DNA from: Mesotaenium endlicherianum
Lineage: Eukaryota; Streptophyta; Zygnematophyceae; Zygnematales; Mesotaeniaceae
Assembly: GCA_009602735.1 (NCBI GenBank)
Contig: WELA01005691.1
Span: 124,001-188,000 of the forward strand
Reading direction: 5' to 3'
Length of the DNA stretch: 64,000 nucleotides
Below are positions 46,550-59,317 of the stretch, in pieces. The notes below the pieces were generated by a model. It did not search any database. It worked only from the letters and a program-made list of their open reading frames with translations, and had not been told where the DNA came from. A program made the position numbers and the translations under genes. Positions within the stretch are counted from its first letter, which is position 1. Each line of letters opens with the position of its first letter.

Positions 46550-48404
46550 CGGAGAGTGCCCAGACTTCCTCGTAACCTTCACTCGGCAAAGTTCTCTTCC
46601 TAAAGGACTCCCGGCGGGATAGGCACTACAAAAGGCAGTCTGATATGCCCTCTGATCCAGCTAAAATGGGCAGTCATTGACGAACGGCTTCCATCTTTGA
46701 GGGCCAATGCTCCATGAAAAAGCCTAGAAGCAGCCTAAAAGCACCAAGAAGCCATTAATAATCTTCTATACGCGCTAAATTTATTTGCGTCCTTTTCCAA
46801 TGTTAGGGCTGGCATAATGTCAACCCATGCTCCCCGATTCGACGGGTTGCCTTCGCAAGTCTTTCGAAAAACGTGTTCACAACCCTTCCCTACTCTGTCG
46901 GAGACAAATGTGTTCATGTGCGAGGATCGGCCAGTTCTCCCGTGGGGTGCTAACTCATTTCCCCAGGAGGGTCGCTTCTGCGAAATAAATCAAAGAATTT
47001 GTAATTTACGACAAACTTAATACGTGATACCCGTGTACGACTTTTATCAAAGTTCCGAATGTTTTGCGACTTATTTTCAAATCGGTTAACACTTTGCGAA
47101 ACAAATCAAATGTGTACTTTTCTTGCAACACTGCCGGCCACTGCCTGCGATTTTAATCAAGTGTTTTGGCCGTTTGCTCTCGAAATCAATTGTGTGCGTT
47201 TTTTGGCGCTCCAAATCAACTATATTTGCTATTTCTTGTGCAGTTTTTCACCAAATCTATGTTTTTGGCGCTCATATTTCCAATATAGTCTATTTTTACT
47301 ATTATTTTAACAGTTCATGTCATTCTCTGCAAATCCTTTCATTTTCAAGAAGTTTGCATCTTTTTTTGGCGGTTCTGTTGATTAAGGTTGACTTTGTCTA
47401 CTTATGCAACGTTATGTTGAGAGATGTTGACGTAAATTGACACTAGTGACAGGACTCGTCACGTGTGAGTACGTGTCAGTGTGTGTCAGTATGTTCTTGC
47501 ACGTGAAGTGGCCTGTGTGTAATACAATCTGATTTATTTGAATCTGATTGAGTGCTTAGCAAGATTTTCTTCAATGACCAATCGTGGCCAATCATGGTTG
47601 TTTGAGTTGGACGTGGCATTATTGTTGGATCTTACAAGCATTTTCAGATTTTCACACAAATTTAAAGACTTTTATCACCCTCGATAAGTTTTTATCTATC
47701 TTGATCTTCTCTTGATATTAATGCATATTCATCGTTTCTTTGGGACTCCCCAAGACTGCCCCAGGCAGCCCCAGGTGGCCCCAGGATCCCCTCGGATCTT
47801 ATTGATCCATCTAACCTACTCTATCCGACGTCATAGATCTGCATCGTTTGGTATCGGACGTTCATATTTGTTGCTTACTCGTGCTTGCATGTGCCTGCTT
47901 GTGCCCTTCGTCTTGCTTCCTTCGAACCTTTTATCCAAGAAACTCTATTCATGGAATCCTCATATTTACAGCAAAAGAATCAGATGCCACAACTTAGCAA
48001 CCATCCAACTAACCTCCCAACTATGATGTCCCATCGCTTCTTTTGGCCTGTCCTGGACATCATACAAAAAGATTGAGTGTCTTAATGATAATACTGGACT
48101 TGTAGAGGCTGGAGGTAGGCATTCAGTAAATGGTCAATATCTATAAGCGCGTATCCGGCTTGTCAGGGGGCACGTATTTATACACATCTCTCGATGACCT
48201 ACTTATGTTCTTGCACAAAATATGCGTATACTCAAGTATCTAACTTCCCATATACTATCATGTCAGATGTAACACATACCGGTGAATGCATTTAGGGTAA
48301 AATCTACGAAGCAAAAACAATTATCATTAAAGCAGTGTCCAAAGAAATGCATATTGAAATGACAATATTATAAGCACATTGATTTATATTACACAGAATT
48401 AAAC
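46550..48404. other. Region 5' of the phosphatase gene; AT-rich intergenic DNA
   Basis: 46,550-46,700 is probably 5' UTR and promoter, although no TATA box is assigned. 46,750-46,900 is the inverted partner of the dispersed repeat at 9,290-9,420. From 47,000 to 48,404 no gene, RNA or element was recognised. Confidence 0.45.
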
Positions 48405-49148
48405 TGAAAGGGGCAAAGTGCCCTAGTGGAAGCGTAGTGACTCACGAGGAAAGGAACTAGTTGCCATCATACTAGAGAGTGCAGCGGCATATCACTAACA
48501 AAGCTTAGGAAAAATACTCAACATTTTGAGTAGCAAGAAACTGCTCACAAATGATGTAGGATGAAAGGCCTTGTCATTACAAACCCGTAGAAATTTACAG
48601 AAGTGAAAACTCATAAGAAACAAAGAAGTTATGCCTATTTATAATTTTCTGCCTAAGTACTCCTCCCTAGGTGGAAGCTACGGATTTTCCTAAGTGTTCG
48701 TCAAATCGTCCCTTCCAGAATATTCGTGAGTAAGCCAGATCAGTCTAATCTGACGTGTCGGGCCGAATTGACGTCCATATACATGCATCGACATTACTAG
48801 AATATTCTATCTTAGACGCGCTAGGCTAAACCGAAACTTCTAGGTAAATCGACCTAGTCGGCACTCCGCGTCAGCCGAACTTACGTGAAGGTTCGAGTTC
48901 ATTCTAACGGCCCAGATCGCTCGACGCTGTCGGTCAATCCGACGGTCGCGCTCACCGCGAATTAAGGACAGTCGTCAACCGACCTCAAAACTAATTAAAC
49001 TTTGGAAATCCATAACTCTCTCAATACTGCACCAAATTCGATGAACTTTATATCAAAATGACCACAAAAATGCACTCTACACTACTATACAATCAAAACA
49101 TACTTTCATGATACTCAAAAATGCACTTCATAAACCTATGACCTTACA
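48405..49148 (-). repeat. Solo family-D LTR with perfect target duplication
   Basis: 744 bp from TGAAAGGGGC to CCTTACA, matching 28,683-29,427 throughout. TAAAC flanks both ends exactly (48,400-48,404 and 49,149-49,153). No internal sequence remains, so it is a product of LTR-LTR recombination. Confidence 0.93.
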
Positions 49149-49153
49149 TAAAC

Positions 49154-51119
49154 ATAAAATACATGAGAATCTCCATTTGGGATTTACCTCACACCTGTCG
49201 TGCTGTCCTCGTCATCTCATCTGCATATGATATTACTATTCACATGTTATAACAAGTTGAAAGAATGTTAAAAAAGCAGTAGCAATTGCGGCTACTAAAT
49301 AAAAGCAACAAACAATTAATACACCATATACACCCATTACAATAGTTACAAACATAAAATACAGCAACTGAAGGAATAGTCGCAAACATGAAATACACAA
49401 GCAGGAGCAACAACAACATAGCAGCATTATAAAAATAATGCTCCAGTGCATCTGTGAGCAACAGCAACAGCACGAAAGAATGACAGGAACTAGCATAAAT
49501 TACAGCATCTGCCATTTGTAACAGAAGCAGCAACAGCTAATTATTGCAAAACAGCAACAACAACAGGTACCACATAGAAAAGTAGTAACATCCGTTGAAA
49601 GCAGCAGTAGCATAGAAAAATCTAATGTACCTGATCATCGTACCATCACGGAATGTGGACTAGCATAGATTTTTGTGTACATATACTTGTGTCGGGGACC
49701 TTTGGGTTATTAAAAGTCCAGTAACTTGCCTCATTCTCCCAACCCTGGAGGAACACCTTAATTCACTCGGGCTCCAACAAACCTAAATCTTTGTCTGGCA
49801 GCGATTGCACCAAGTTTCGCACTACGACCATCAGATGTTCTATTGTCTTCAAGTTATCTAGTAAAGTGGTCACATCTGTTTCACAAGACAGACCATAACA
49901 CACCCGTTGCTTCTCCTCCCTTGTATCTTTTATCCTACAAATAATATTCCAATTCAACTAAATATCCATTTCATCATTGTTATATGACCACAAAGCAGAT
50001 TTGACCATACGCTTCACATTCACATCAACTTCTGCATAGCTTTGTGTGTATTGGCTCGAGGACCTCTTACACATCATGTTAGCGTTGGGAGCGTAGTTTC
50101 TTAAGAAGAGACTACAAATAGATGGAAATTATTGCCTTTAGAGCAAAGATGCAAACTGAGGTGCAAAGTAAGAAATCACAAATGAGCACAACATAATGTG
50201 CAGCTCTCTCCAGTGCAACAAAATGGATAACATATTTGCTCCTAGGACTCCAAGACAGTAACTAGTTTCTGTCGTCCCTCATTGGTCTTCACTTAATTGA
50301 TCCTTCTTCGAATGTGTTCGAATGCATTCAAATGACATCAAATGCATGCGAATGCATGCAAATGTCTTGCTTGTAGTCGCTAGCGATCGCCAGACGTCGC
50401 CATCCATCGCCACCGTCGTAGTCTCAAGATTAGTGCTGCAAAAACGACATCCTGCGTTGCCCTACGTTGATGGGCGTTAATTGTTGATTGCTGTTGACTG
50501 ACATTGGCTACTCCTGTTCATGTTGCACATGTATGATTTAAATATTTACACTTGCTTTAACCTTATGAATGAAATCTACCTGAATGCATATGAATTAAAA
50601 TGGATGCATTCGATTATATGTAAGTTTTTTACTTTTTATTTTTTGTGACTTTTGTTGATCATAGCCTACACAAGTTTGTGTCTCACGTTTCTTGCACATG
50701 TACAATAATCAATGTTCACAATCTCTACCCCATTACTGTGGAAGTTGGTATTGAGGAACAATATACATCTTTTATGAATGTCTACGTACCTTTCATTCAT
50801 CTATGTAAGTGGTATTCATTTAGTTCACCCTTCCATGATATCTTTACATATCAATGTAACAAGAGTTCGTTGTGGCATCGTAAGTGAGTTGTTGTGGTAT
50901 CATAAGTGGAGGGTCTTTTCGAAGTTTAGCTAGTTGCGCTCCACCTCGCAACTCAGCACATGCTTTCTGCTAACCATGCTAATATCACTTCGTTGTTATG
51001 ACACAACGATACGGGACACAAGAGGATGATGAGCTACGGAGGTCTGTAATATTGACGGATGTAGGAATGAGATCCGTAATATTAACGGATCTGGGGGTGG
51101 TTGACTTGGCATGAAACTG
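49154..51119. other. Intergenic DNA with CAG/CAA-rich tract and one weak ORF
   Basis: 49,360-49,600 is rich in AACAGCAGC-type words, giving Leu/Cys-rich minus-strand frames that are by-products. A minus-strand frame at 49,763-49,957 (64 codons) could be an exon of something unrecognised, but nothing supports it. The rest shows no feature. Confidence 0.35.
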
Positions 51120-51600
51120 CTATTGCCCATCTATTACAATCTTCTAAAGCTTTGTAGAGTGCCACTTGCGCTTAGTCTTGTTGAATTACGTTAATAACAT
51201 GCTCTAACGTCTTGCATTTTTGCTATTCTTGGCAAAGCCTTGTAGATAAGGTGAGACGGTGGATGTCTTTGTATTGGTAGTTGGGAACGTGACCAACTAT
51301 CAAGTCCAACATCCATCAAATTTACAATTCGTTATAGCTTGTACAGCGCCACTCACGCTTAGTTTCATCAAATTGCCTGTACGACAACTCTAATACATTG
51401 TTCTTGTATTTTCACTATCCTTGGCAAAGCCTTGTACCAAGTGTGATACGATGGATGTCTTGTGTTGGTAGTGGGAAGAGTGACCACCATTTACATTCAT
51501 CGTCCCTTTAAATTATAATGCTCCATCGCGTTGGCACCGCAAATTCCGAAATGTGCACCTTCTCTTTGACTTGCTTGTAAATCCGCCTCTGATGACTTGT
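51120..51600 (+). repeat. Left flank of the ~191-bp satellite (about 2.5 degenerate units)
   Basis: Units recur at about 186 bp (anchor words near 51,161 and 51,347). They share the order TAGCTTGTACAGCG, CTATCCTTGGCAAA, GGATGTCTT, GGTAGT with the satellite right of 55,470. Element E interrupts the last unit at GATGACTTGT. Confidence 0.65.
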
Positions 51601-52080
51601 TGTAGTGGAACAGATAGATAAAGTACTTAAGTAGAATACTTTATCTATTTAAGACTAGGATCTTTGAACACAAGTGGTAGCTTCTTGAAAGAGAGACGAT
51701 TTCTGGAATTTGGCACGTACAAGAGTGATTCTGGAATCCCTTTCTACGTTCTAGCTCTTGTTTATATACTTGCTACATAAGTAATTTCTAGGACGGTGCA
51801 TGTTGATGTGTTGGCACCCAACACATCCCAAAACTTGCCACCTTTTTCTAGAATAATTTACAAATGTCTTTTTGACCTCAAAATGGCACATTTGAATTTT
51901 GCCACATGGAGTTCTTGTAGGTCCTTCCTCTGACTTCAAAAATGCCTTAGAAGGTGCAAAGGACATGAACCAAGTTCCTAGAGTATCTATTCACACTTGA
52001 ATCCACACGATACTACTTTGAGTATATTCAAAAGCACTAAAATAAAAGCAAACTAATATAATAAAACTCAAATCACTCCA
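51601..52080 (-). repeat. Element E 3' LTR
   Basis: 480 bp, TGTAGTGGAAC to AATCACTCCA. Confidence 0.88.
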
Positions 52081-52800
52081 TCACTCTCTTGACAGGAAAA
52101 GCGACGTCTCGGCGCGTGAAGTCAGGTATTACACATGTGGAGCAGACTAGTCAACAGGTTCATGTCAGGTGCTACACATGTTAGGAAGACTAGGCAAGGT
52201 CGTGGGTGGTGTGACCTTATTGGCTAGCTTACTCCTTGATGATAAACAAAATTGTACAAGTTGGCCCTGAATCTGCCACGAGTTCAAAAATTCATAGCGT
52301 CCATAGAATTCTTCCAAATAAAAAAAATTCTATTGCCAAACGGAGAGCGTTAGAGAAGTATATTGGGTCATCAAATTTGAGAGCATTCCAACTTTTGGAG
52401 TGTCGTTGAGAGCTGAGAGAGTAGGCACTCCTCCAAATCTGTGCAGACCCTTCTGAAAATCGTAAGTCCTTCTGTACTTTTTCAATTTCTGCTAAGTATA
52501 GCTCAAAATGGGCGTTGTAAGTTGTTCTACCACAGTGGTGAGTTTCAGAGCATTCCAAGTTCAGCGGAGGGCACAATGATTGAAGGCATACTCTGCCCTA
52601 ATAATGCCAGCAGCTTGACCATCTTCTACTTAGAGCAACATATCTCTCTCACCAATGCTCTAGATTGAGCAAACTTGGATTCTAAATAACCGCCTACTCA
52701 TGGACTAGTGTGAGCGGAAATTTGAAAATTTAATTTGAAGAGACCTATCACCACTAGCAAATTTAGTTTTCTGTGCAGAAGCTGCGAGAAGAGAAGAGTA
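52081..52800 (-). mobile_element. Element E, 3' internal sequence without recognised coding
   Basis: Lies between the left LTR and the chromodomain. A minus-strand purine-rich tract adjoins the LTR (TCACTCTCTTGAC on plus). No other part is recognised. Confidence 0.5.
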
Positions 52801-54871
52801 TCTAATGTCAACTTTTCCTCTTTCTTCTTCTTGCAGGCTGCCTCCAAGGGGTCTTCTGCTGCCTCTTGATGGTGGCAGGATGCCTCCCTGAAGTCTTTAG
52901 GCTTCTAGTAGAGAGACTTTGGGCTGGCCCAAGATGGGGGTTGGCGGCATGGAAGCGTTTCAGCTTTCTTTGAACTTCGTCAAGGTGGTGCTCCGCAACC
53001 CAACTATTCTCTGAATCTGGATAACCTTTCCACTTGATCAAGTATTGCTGCTGTCTAGGCCAAAAAAAGCTCGTGTCCCTTCCTCACAAGTCTCTTGAGT
53101 TGGAGGGCGAACAATAGTATCTCGTGTGCCGGCTTCTTGATGTCTTGGGTCTGGATATTCTGGGTTGCGCGCAAAATACAGATTCTTGAAGTGATGTCAT
53201 TCTTGATCTCGATAGTTTCGTCCCTCCAATCAACTTGGAGACTGTGCTTGGTCAACCAAGGCGTCCCTAGGATAACGTCGTACTTGCCCAATTGCATGGA
53301 GGCGAACACTATTCTATCCTTGAAAGACTTGATAGAGAGTGCCAAGGGGTACGTCTTCTTGGAAGGGGGTAGTATTATGGAATCCGCCGGACATCATAAT
53401 CTCCTCGTCGTGGTCAAGAGTTCGCATAGTAATACCGTGCTTGGTGGCGAAATCTGCAGCGATGAAGTTGCCTTGAGCTCCGCTATCCACCAAGATGTGG
53501 ACCTTCTCTCCTCCAAGGTAGCCTCTCAAAGTCATTGGGGCTGGAACGTCGTCTTCAACGGGGGTCTCCACTTCACTTGGCTTGTTGTCTTTTCGTGAAG
53601 TGGGCCTAGAAGTGGTAGGCTCCTGGCCTACCGGCGCTGTCCATTTTTTGACAACTTTTTGGGGCATGAGAGTGCACGATGGCCCTTCTCCTTACAATAG
53701 AAGCATAGTCCAGCCGTCACGAGATGCTTCTTTTTCAGCCGGAGAGAGTCTTGCTTTCACTCCTTGCTGGTTTCTTGCGTGATAAGTGCCATTGGAGGGT
53801 CTTCCACTCTTCTGGGCAGCCCCGGGGTCCCTTTTAATGACTCTAATTTCCATGGGTGTAGGACCGGATTCAGATGTGGAAGGGGATGCGTACACCCGCG
53901 TCGCCGGTGCCCGTGAAAATGGAGGCACGGAGTGCTTGAAATCCAAGATATCCACCTTTTGAGCCACTTCAATAATCCTTGAAAAGTCCGTCAAGTCGCG
54001 TAATTCCACTTCTTTTGCCACCTTGGGCTTGAGGCCAGACACGTAACGATCAATCTTCTCCTCGAGCGACATGTTGGGGATCTCAAGAGTGAGGTCGTGA
54101 AATCTGGATGTATATTCTTGAACGAACGTTGTTTGCTTGAGGTGGCGAAGCTTTTCCCGAGCAATCTTCGCTGCATTGATGGGCATGAATTCCTTCTGGA
54201 GGACTTCACAGAAATCCAGCCATCTTGCATATGATGGTGGGGGCTCTTGATCGGGTACGGGATGCGCCACAGCTTGATATACAGCCGCTTGATAGTTACG
54301 CCACCATGATGTTGCTGCTCCTCTGAGCAAGGTACCGGCAAAAGGGACGTAGTCTTCCTCGGGTACTTCAAGGAAGGTGAGGTACGTCCGCACTTGGTAG
54401 AGCCACAGATTCAGTTTGGCTCCTCTCCCAGGATTGAAAGTGTCGGGTTTGCCGAGCTTGATGAGTTTTCTTGCTATTTTAGGCTCTTGTGGAGGCGCTT
54501 GAGCCCGGGCTGGATTTTGAGCGTTGCTCGCAATAGGGGCAACCATGGCAACCATAGCTTCTCTTGACGCTTGCAAGGTTGCTTCATAGGTGGCCAAGCC
54601 CACTTGGTTGTTGACGGTCATTAGGAAGAATGCCCATTCATTTGCGGGAACACCTTGTGGTGGGGTCAACTTTGCTATAGCGGCTGCCACAGGATTTGAC
54701 GGTGCTCCTCCTTGTGGTGCTTCTTGTTGTTGGAGATTTTCTTGAGTGGGCTCTCCCATCGGTGCTAGAGGAGGGTCTCTTGGAGAGGAAGGGCTTTCTT
54801 TGAAAGCTTGCTGTTGGTCTTGAGGATTGACCATCTTCTTGTGCTACCAAAGAGCCTAGCTCTCATACCAC

Positions 54872-55470
54872 TGTAGTGCAACAGATTGATAAAGTACTTA
54901 ATGAGTAGAATATTTTATCTATTCAAGACTAGGATCTTTAAACACAAGTGGTAGCTTCTTGAAAGAGAGATGACTTATGGAAAGTTGATATATTGTTGGA
55001 ATTTGGCACGTACAAGAGTGAATCTGGAATCCCTTTCTACGTTCTAGCTCTTGTTTATATACTTGCTACATAAGTTGAAAGTTAATATATTTCTGGATTT
55101 TGGCAAGTACAAGAGTGATTCTGGATCCTCTTTCTATGTTCTAGCTCTTGTTTATATACTTGCTACATAAGTAATTTCTAGGAAGGTGCATGTTGATGTG
55201 TTGGCACCCAACACATCCCAAAACTTGCCACCTCTCTCTAAAATAATTTACAAATGTCTTTTTGACCTAAAAATGGCACATTTGACTTTTGCCACATGGA
55301 GTTCTTCTAGGTCCTTCCTCTAACTCCAAAAATGCCTTAGAAGGTTCAAAGGACATGAACCAAGTTACTAGAGTATCTATTCACTCTTGAATCCACACAA
55401 TATTGCTTTGAGTATATTCAAAAGCAGTAAAATAAAAGCAAACTAATAGCATAAAACTCAAATCACTACA
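54872..55470 (-). repeat. Element E 5' LTR (longer form)
   Basis: 599 bp, TGTAGTGCAAC to AATCACTACA. It is about 120 bp longer than its partner because a block around GGCACGTACAAGAGTGA to CTTGCTACATAAGT is present twice in tandem. Confidence 0.88.
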
Positions 55471-58175
55471 CTCGTAACACTCTTCTTTGTATCCAAAGGC
55501 TTATAAATGTAGTTAAAAATCCTTTGTCTAATAGGGAGTATGCCTATCCATTATATCCATCACCCATTAAAGGTACAACCCTCCATAGGTAGGAGAGGTA
55601 TCATTTCAACTTTCTCGTGTAGGAGCCTCTAGCTCCCCCCTCCAATGTTTCAAATCCCTTGAGTATCCATGCCAAAGGTTTATGAGTGAGGCGAATGATT
55701 CTTTGTCTTTGTATAAGTAATGTGGAGTTGAATTACCACCAATGTTACTCATCCATCAATCAAACGACCCTCTAGAGCTAGGAGCGCGCAATTTGGGACT
55801 TTCTTGTCGACTCACCCCTAGCTTCCTCTTTAATGGTAACTTTTATCACTCTTCTGAGTATCCTTCCCAAATGTTTATTAAGGGTATGAATGATTCCCTG
55901 TCTTTTTAAAAGTTGTGGGTAGTATGTGGAGCCATCACAATCCTCATCCCTTAAAGAGGGCACCCTCCATAGGTAGGAGAGCGCAATTTGCGCTCCATCT
56001 CGTTGACCCACCCCTCACTCCCTCTCTGATGGATAAGTTGTATCACTGTTTTGAATATCCTCGCAAAATGTTTATTAATGGTATCAATGGTTTCATACAG
56101 TTGTATAAGTAGTGGGGAATATGTGGAGCCATTGCATCCCTCATCCATTGGAAAGACACCCTCCATAGGTAGGAAAGGGCTTAAGTTGCGCTTGATCTCG
56201 TCAACTCAAACATAACTCTCCCACTAATCACTTGCATCACACTTTGGACTATGCTTGCCAAATATATTTTCAATGGATTCTTAGTTCTATATCTTATATG
56301 TAATGGGGAGTATGTTGAGCCATTACATCCCTCATCCCTTGAAAATAGCACCTTCCATACTTGGGAGTGTCCATCTCGCCGTCGTCATCTCGACTCGCCC
56401 CTCGCTCCCCCTCTATTGGATGACTTCGCACACTCTTTTGACTATCCTTGCCACATGATTGGAGAGGGGCGCATTGGTCCCACGTCTGTATATGTAGTGG
56501 GGAGTATGTGCAGCCAATACATCACTAATCCCTCAAAAAGCCAACCTTTCATTACTATGACACCGCAAGTTGCGCTCCACCTCTCGACTCGCCCTCGCTC
56601 CGCCTAGAATGAATGGCTTGTAGCACTATTTTGAGTATCATTGCAGAATAAGTGGAGAGGGGCCCCATGGTCCCATGTCTTATTATAAGTAATGGGAATT
56701 ATGTACAGCCTTTACATCACTAATTTCTCAAAAGGGCAATCCTCCATAGCTATGAATTCGCAAGTTGCGCTCCATCTCGTCGACTCGTCCCTCGCTCTTT
56801 CCCTAATAATTTGTAGCACTCTATTGAGTATTCTTGCCATATAAATTTTCAGAAGCCCAAGATTCCCATGTCTGTGAATATATAATAAGCAATATGTGCA
56901 AAAAATACATCAGTATTTCCTCAAGAGGACAATCCTCCATCGATATGAACTCTTAAGTTGCGCTCCATCTCGTCAACTCGTCCCTCACCTCCTCTTTCAT
57001 GACTTGTAAAAGTCTCTTTAGTATCCATGTCGTATGAATTTTGAGGGCCCCACAGATTTGATGTATTTTTCTTTTGTATGGGGAGTATGTGCAGCCCTTA
57101 CATCACTGATCCCTTAAAAGGCAAACTCTCCATAGCTATGACAGCGCAAGTTGCGCTCCATTTCGTCGAGTCTCTCCTCGCTCCGCGTATTATGGATGAC
57201 TTGTAGCACTCTTTTAAATATCCTTGCAAAATAAGTGGAGAGAGGCCCAATGGTCCCATGTCTTTGTATATGTGAAGGGGAGTATGCTTAGCCATTACAT
57301 CTCTAAAATCTCAGAAGGCCAATCCTCCATGGCTATGACAGCGCTGTTTCGCTTCATCTCGTCGACTCGCCCCTTGCCTCCTCTCTTAGCACTCTTTTGA
57401 ATATCCAAGCCAATTTTTTCTTGAAGATCTGAATGGTTCAATGTGTTTTTATAAGTGATGGGGAGTATTCTGACCCCAAACATCCCTCATCCCTTCAAAA
57501 TGACATCTTCCATAGCTAGGACAGTGCCACATTCTTACCATGTCGTTGACTTCCACCTAGGCTAAGTTGAATTCACTTGTCCATCTTTTGACTATCCTTG
57601 TCAAAATCTTATATATGGGGTGGGTGATTGAATGTGTCTAGTTATATATTGGGGAGTTTGACATCCTATGACATTCCTTATCCATGGAAGTGACAACTCT
57701 CCATAGCTCAGCCAAGTAGTGGCGCTTATTGTCGTCGACTTGTTCCTAGGCTACGCTGTACTGACAACTCACACTTTTAACTATCCCTGTCAAAAACTTG
57801 TATTTGGGATGAGTGAGTGGATGTATTCAGATATATATTTGGTAGTATGACAACCTACTACATCCCTTATCCATGAATGACAACCCGTATTAGCTCAGCC
57901 AATCAATTGCGCTTATTGTTGTCAACTTGTTTTAGGCTACGCTGTACTGATAACTCATTTTTTTTGAGTATCCTTGTCAAATCCTTGGCAATGGGGTGTG
58001 TGATTGGATTTTTTTACTTATATATTGGGGATTATGCCAACCTATGTCATCCCTTATCCGTAAAAGTGACAAACCTCCATAGCTCAGCCAATTAGTTACG
58101 CTTTTTGTCGTTGACTTCCTCCTCGATTTCGTTGAACTGACTTGTCCATGGTTCAGGTATCTTTGGCATTTTCAG
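55471..58175 (+). repeat. ~191-bp satellite array, forward orientation, about 14 units
   Basis: The anchor CCTCCATAG (or a close variant) recurs near 55,581, 55,768, 55,963, 56,159, 56,351, 56,542, 56,741, 56,933, 57,126, 57,324, 57,507, 57,698, 57,883 and 58,074. The spacing is 183-199 bp. Each unit carries, in order, the anchor, a GCGC/TTGCGCTCC block, CGTCGACTCG, a pyrimidine-rich segment, ACTCTTTTGAGTATCCTTG, and GGGGAGTATG. Units differ considerably. Short ORFs inside are by-products. The length is close to a nucleosome repeat, typical of plant satellites. Confidence 0.9.
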
Positions 58176-59317
58176 GGATGTAATAGCTCTACATACTACC
58201 CATTAGTTTTACAAGGACATGGTACCATGTTTCATCTCCGATTATTAGGCAAGAATACTTAAAAGACTCATTAGAGTCATCCATTAGAGAGGGAGTTACA
58301 GGCAAGGTAACGAGACGATGCGCAACTTGCATAGTTTGAGCTATGGAGGGTTGTACTTATAAGGGATGAGGAATTTAATGGCTATACATACTCCCTATTA
58401 CTTGTAAAATGACATGAAATTATCGGGCCCATCTTCAAAAATTTGGCTAGCAAACTCAAATGAGTCAGACAAATTATCCATTAGAGAGGAAGTTGAGGCA
58501 AGTTGACGAGACTATGCGCAACTTGCGCTTTCTTAAGTACGGAGGGTTGTCATTTGATGACAGAGGGGTGTCAAGGGTGGAATTGGTACACCATATAACC
58601 TTTATGAATTCCAATCATCTCACCCCCTCCACAAGTCTTTGGCAGGGAGACTCAAACGAGTGAGAAGTTAGTACAACGTAGCCTGGGGGGAAGTCAACGA
58701 CAAAAAACACACGTACTGGATAAGCTATCGAGGGTTATCATTTTGATGAATGAGGAATGTAAAGGTGGGAATGGTCATGCATATATACATAATGGGTTCC
58801 AATCACTTTACCTTATTTACAATTCATTGGCAAGGATACCCAAAAGAGTTACAAGTCAGTCGAACATAGCCTAAGGGGAAGTCGGCGACAAAAAGCGCAC
58901 ACACTGGATAAGTTGTGGAGGGTTGTGATTTTGATGGATGGGAAGTGTAAAGGGTGGGAATGGTCAAGGACATTTACATAATAAGGTCCAAGTACTGTAC
59001 CCCATTTACAAGTCTTTGGCAAGGATACTTAACACTAGGTATCCCATCGGACCATATATGGTCCTCGGACCATATATGGTCTAGCTAACCCCCATTTTTC
59101 AGCGCTGACCTCCAGGGTGCTACAGTTGACCAACTGGTACAAATTATGGCTCAAACTAACTGTACAGACTTGAACCTTAGGCGAAAAAATGCAAAATGGT
59201 CTTCCGATTATTAACGACAAAAATAGAGTGAAAAGAAGGAGGTTCAAAGTTCAGGTTCACAACAAAATTTTAAGTGAAAAATCTGTCACCCGAGGTCACT
59301 AAAGAGCTCTTAGAGCC

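Larger units (their letters stand above)
51601..55470 (-). mobile_element. Short Ty3/gypsy chromovirus (element E) inserted in the satellite
   Basis: LTRs at 51,601-52,080 and 54,872-55,470 both begin TGTAGTG or close to it and end CACTACA or CACTCCA. A TGGTATGAGAGC primer site (initiator Met) abuts the right LTR. Minus-strand parts recognised: gag (about 53,700-54,834) with LRGAATSWWRNY, protease with LVDSGAQGNFIAA (about 53,490), and a chromodomain with MIKWKGYPDSENSWVAEHHL (about 52,980-53,041). RT, RNase H and integrase were not recognised, so it is short for the family. Flanking pentamers CTTGT and CTCGT differ at one base. Broken fossil. Confidence 0.87.

Noticed and set aside
55778-58095. 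Short ORFs within the satellite
   Set aside because: They recur with the ~191-bp unit and change between units without keeping a frame.
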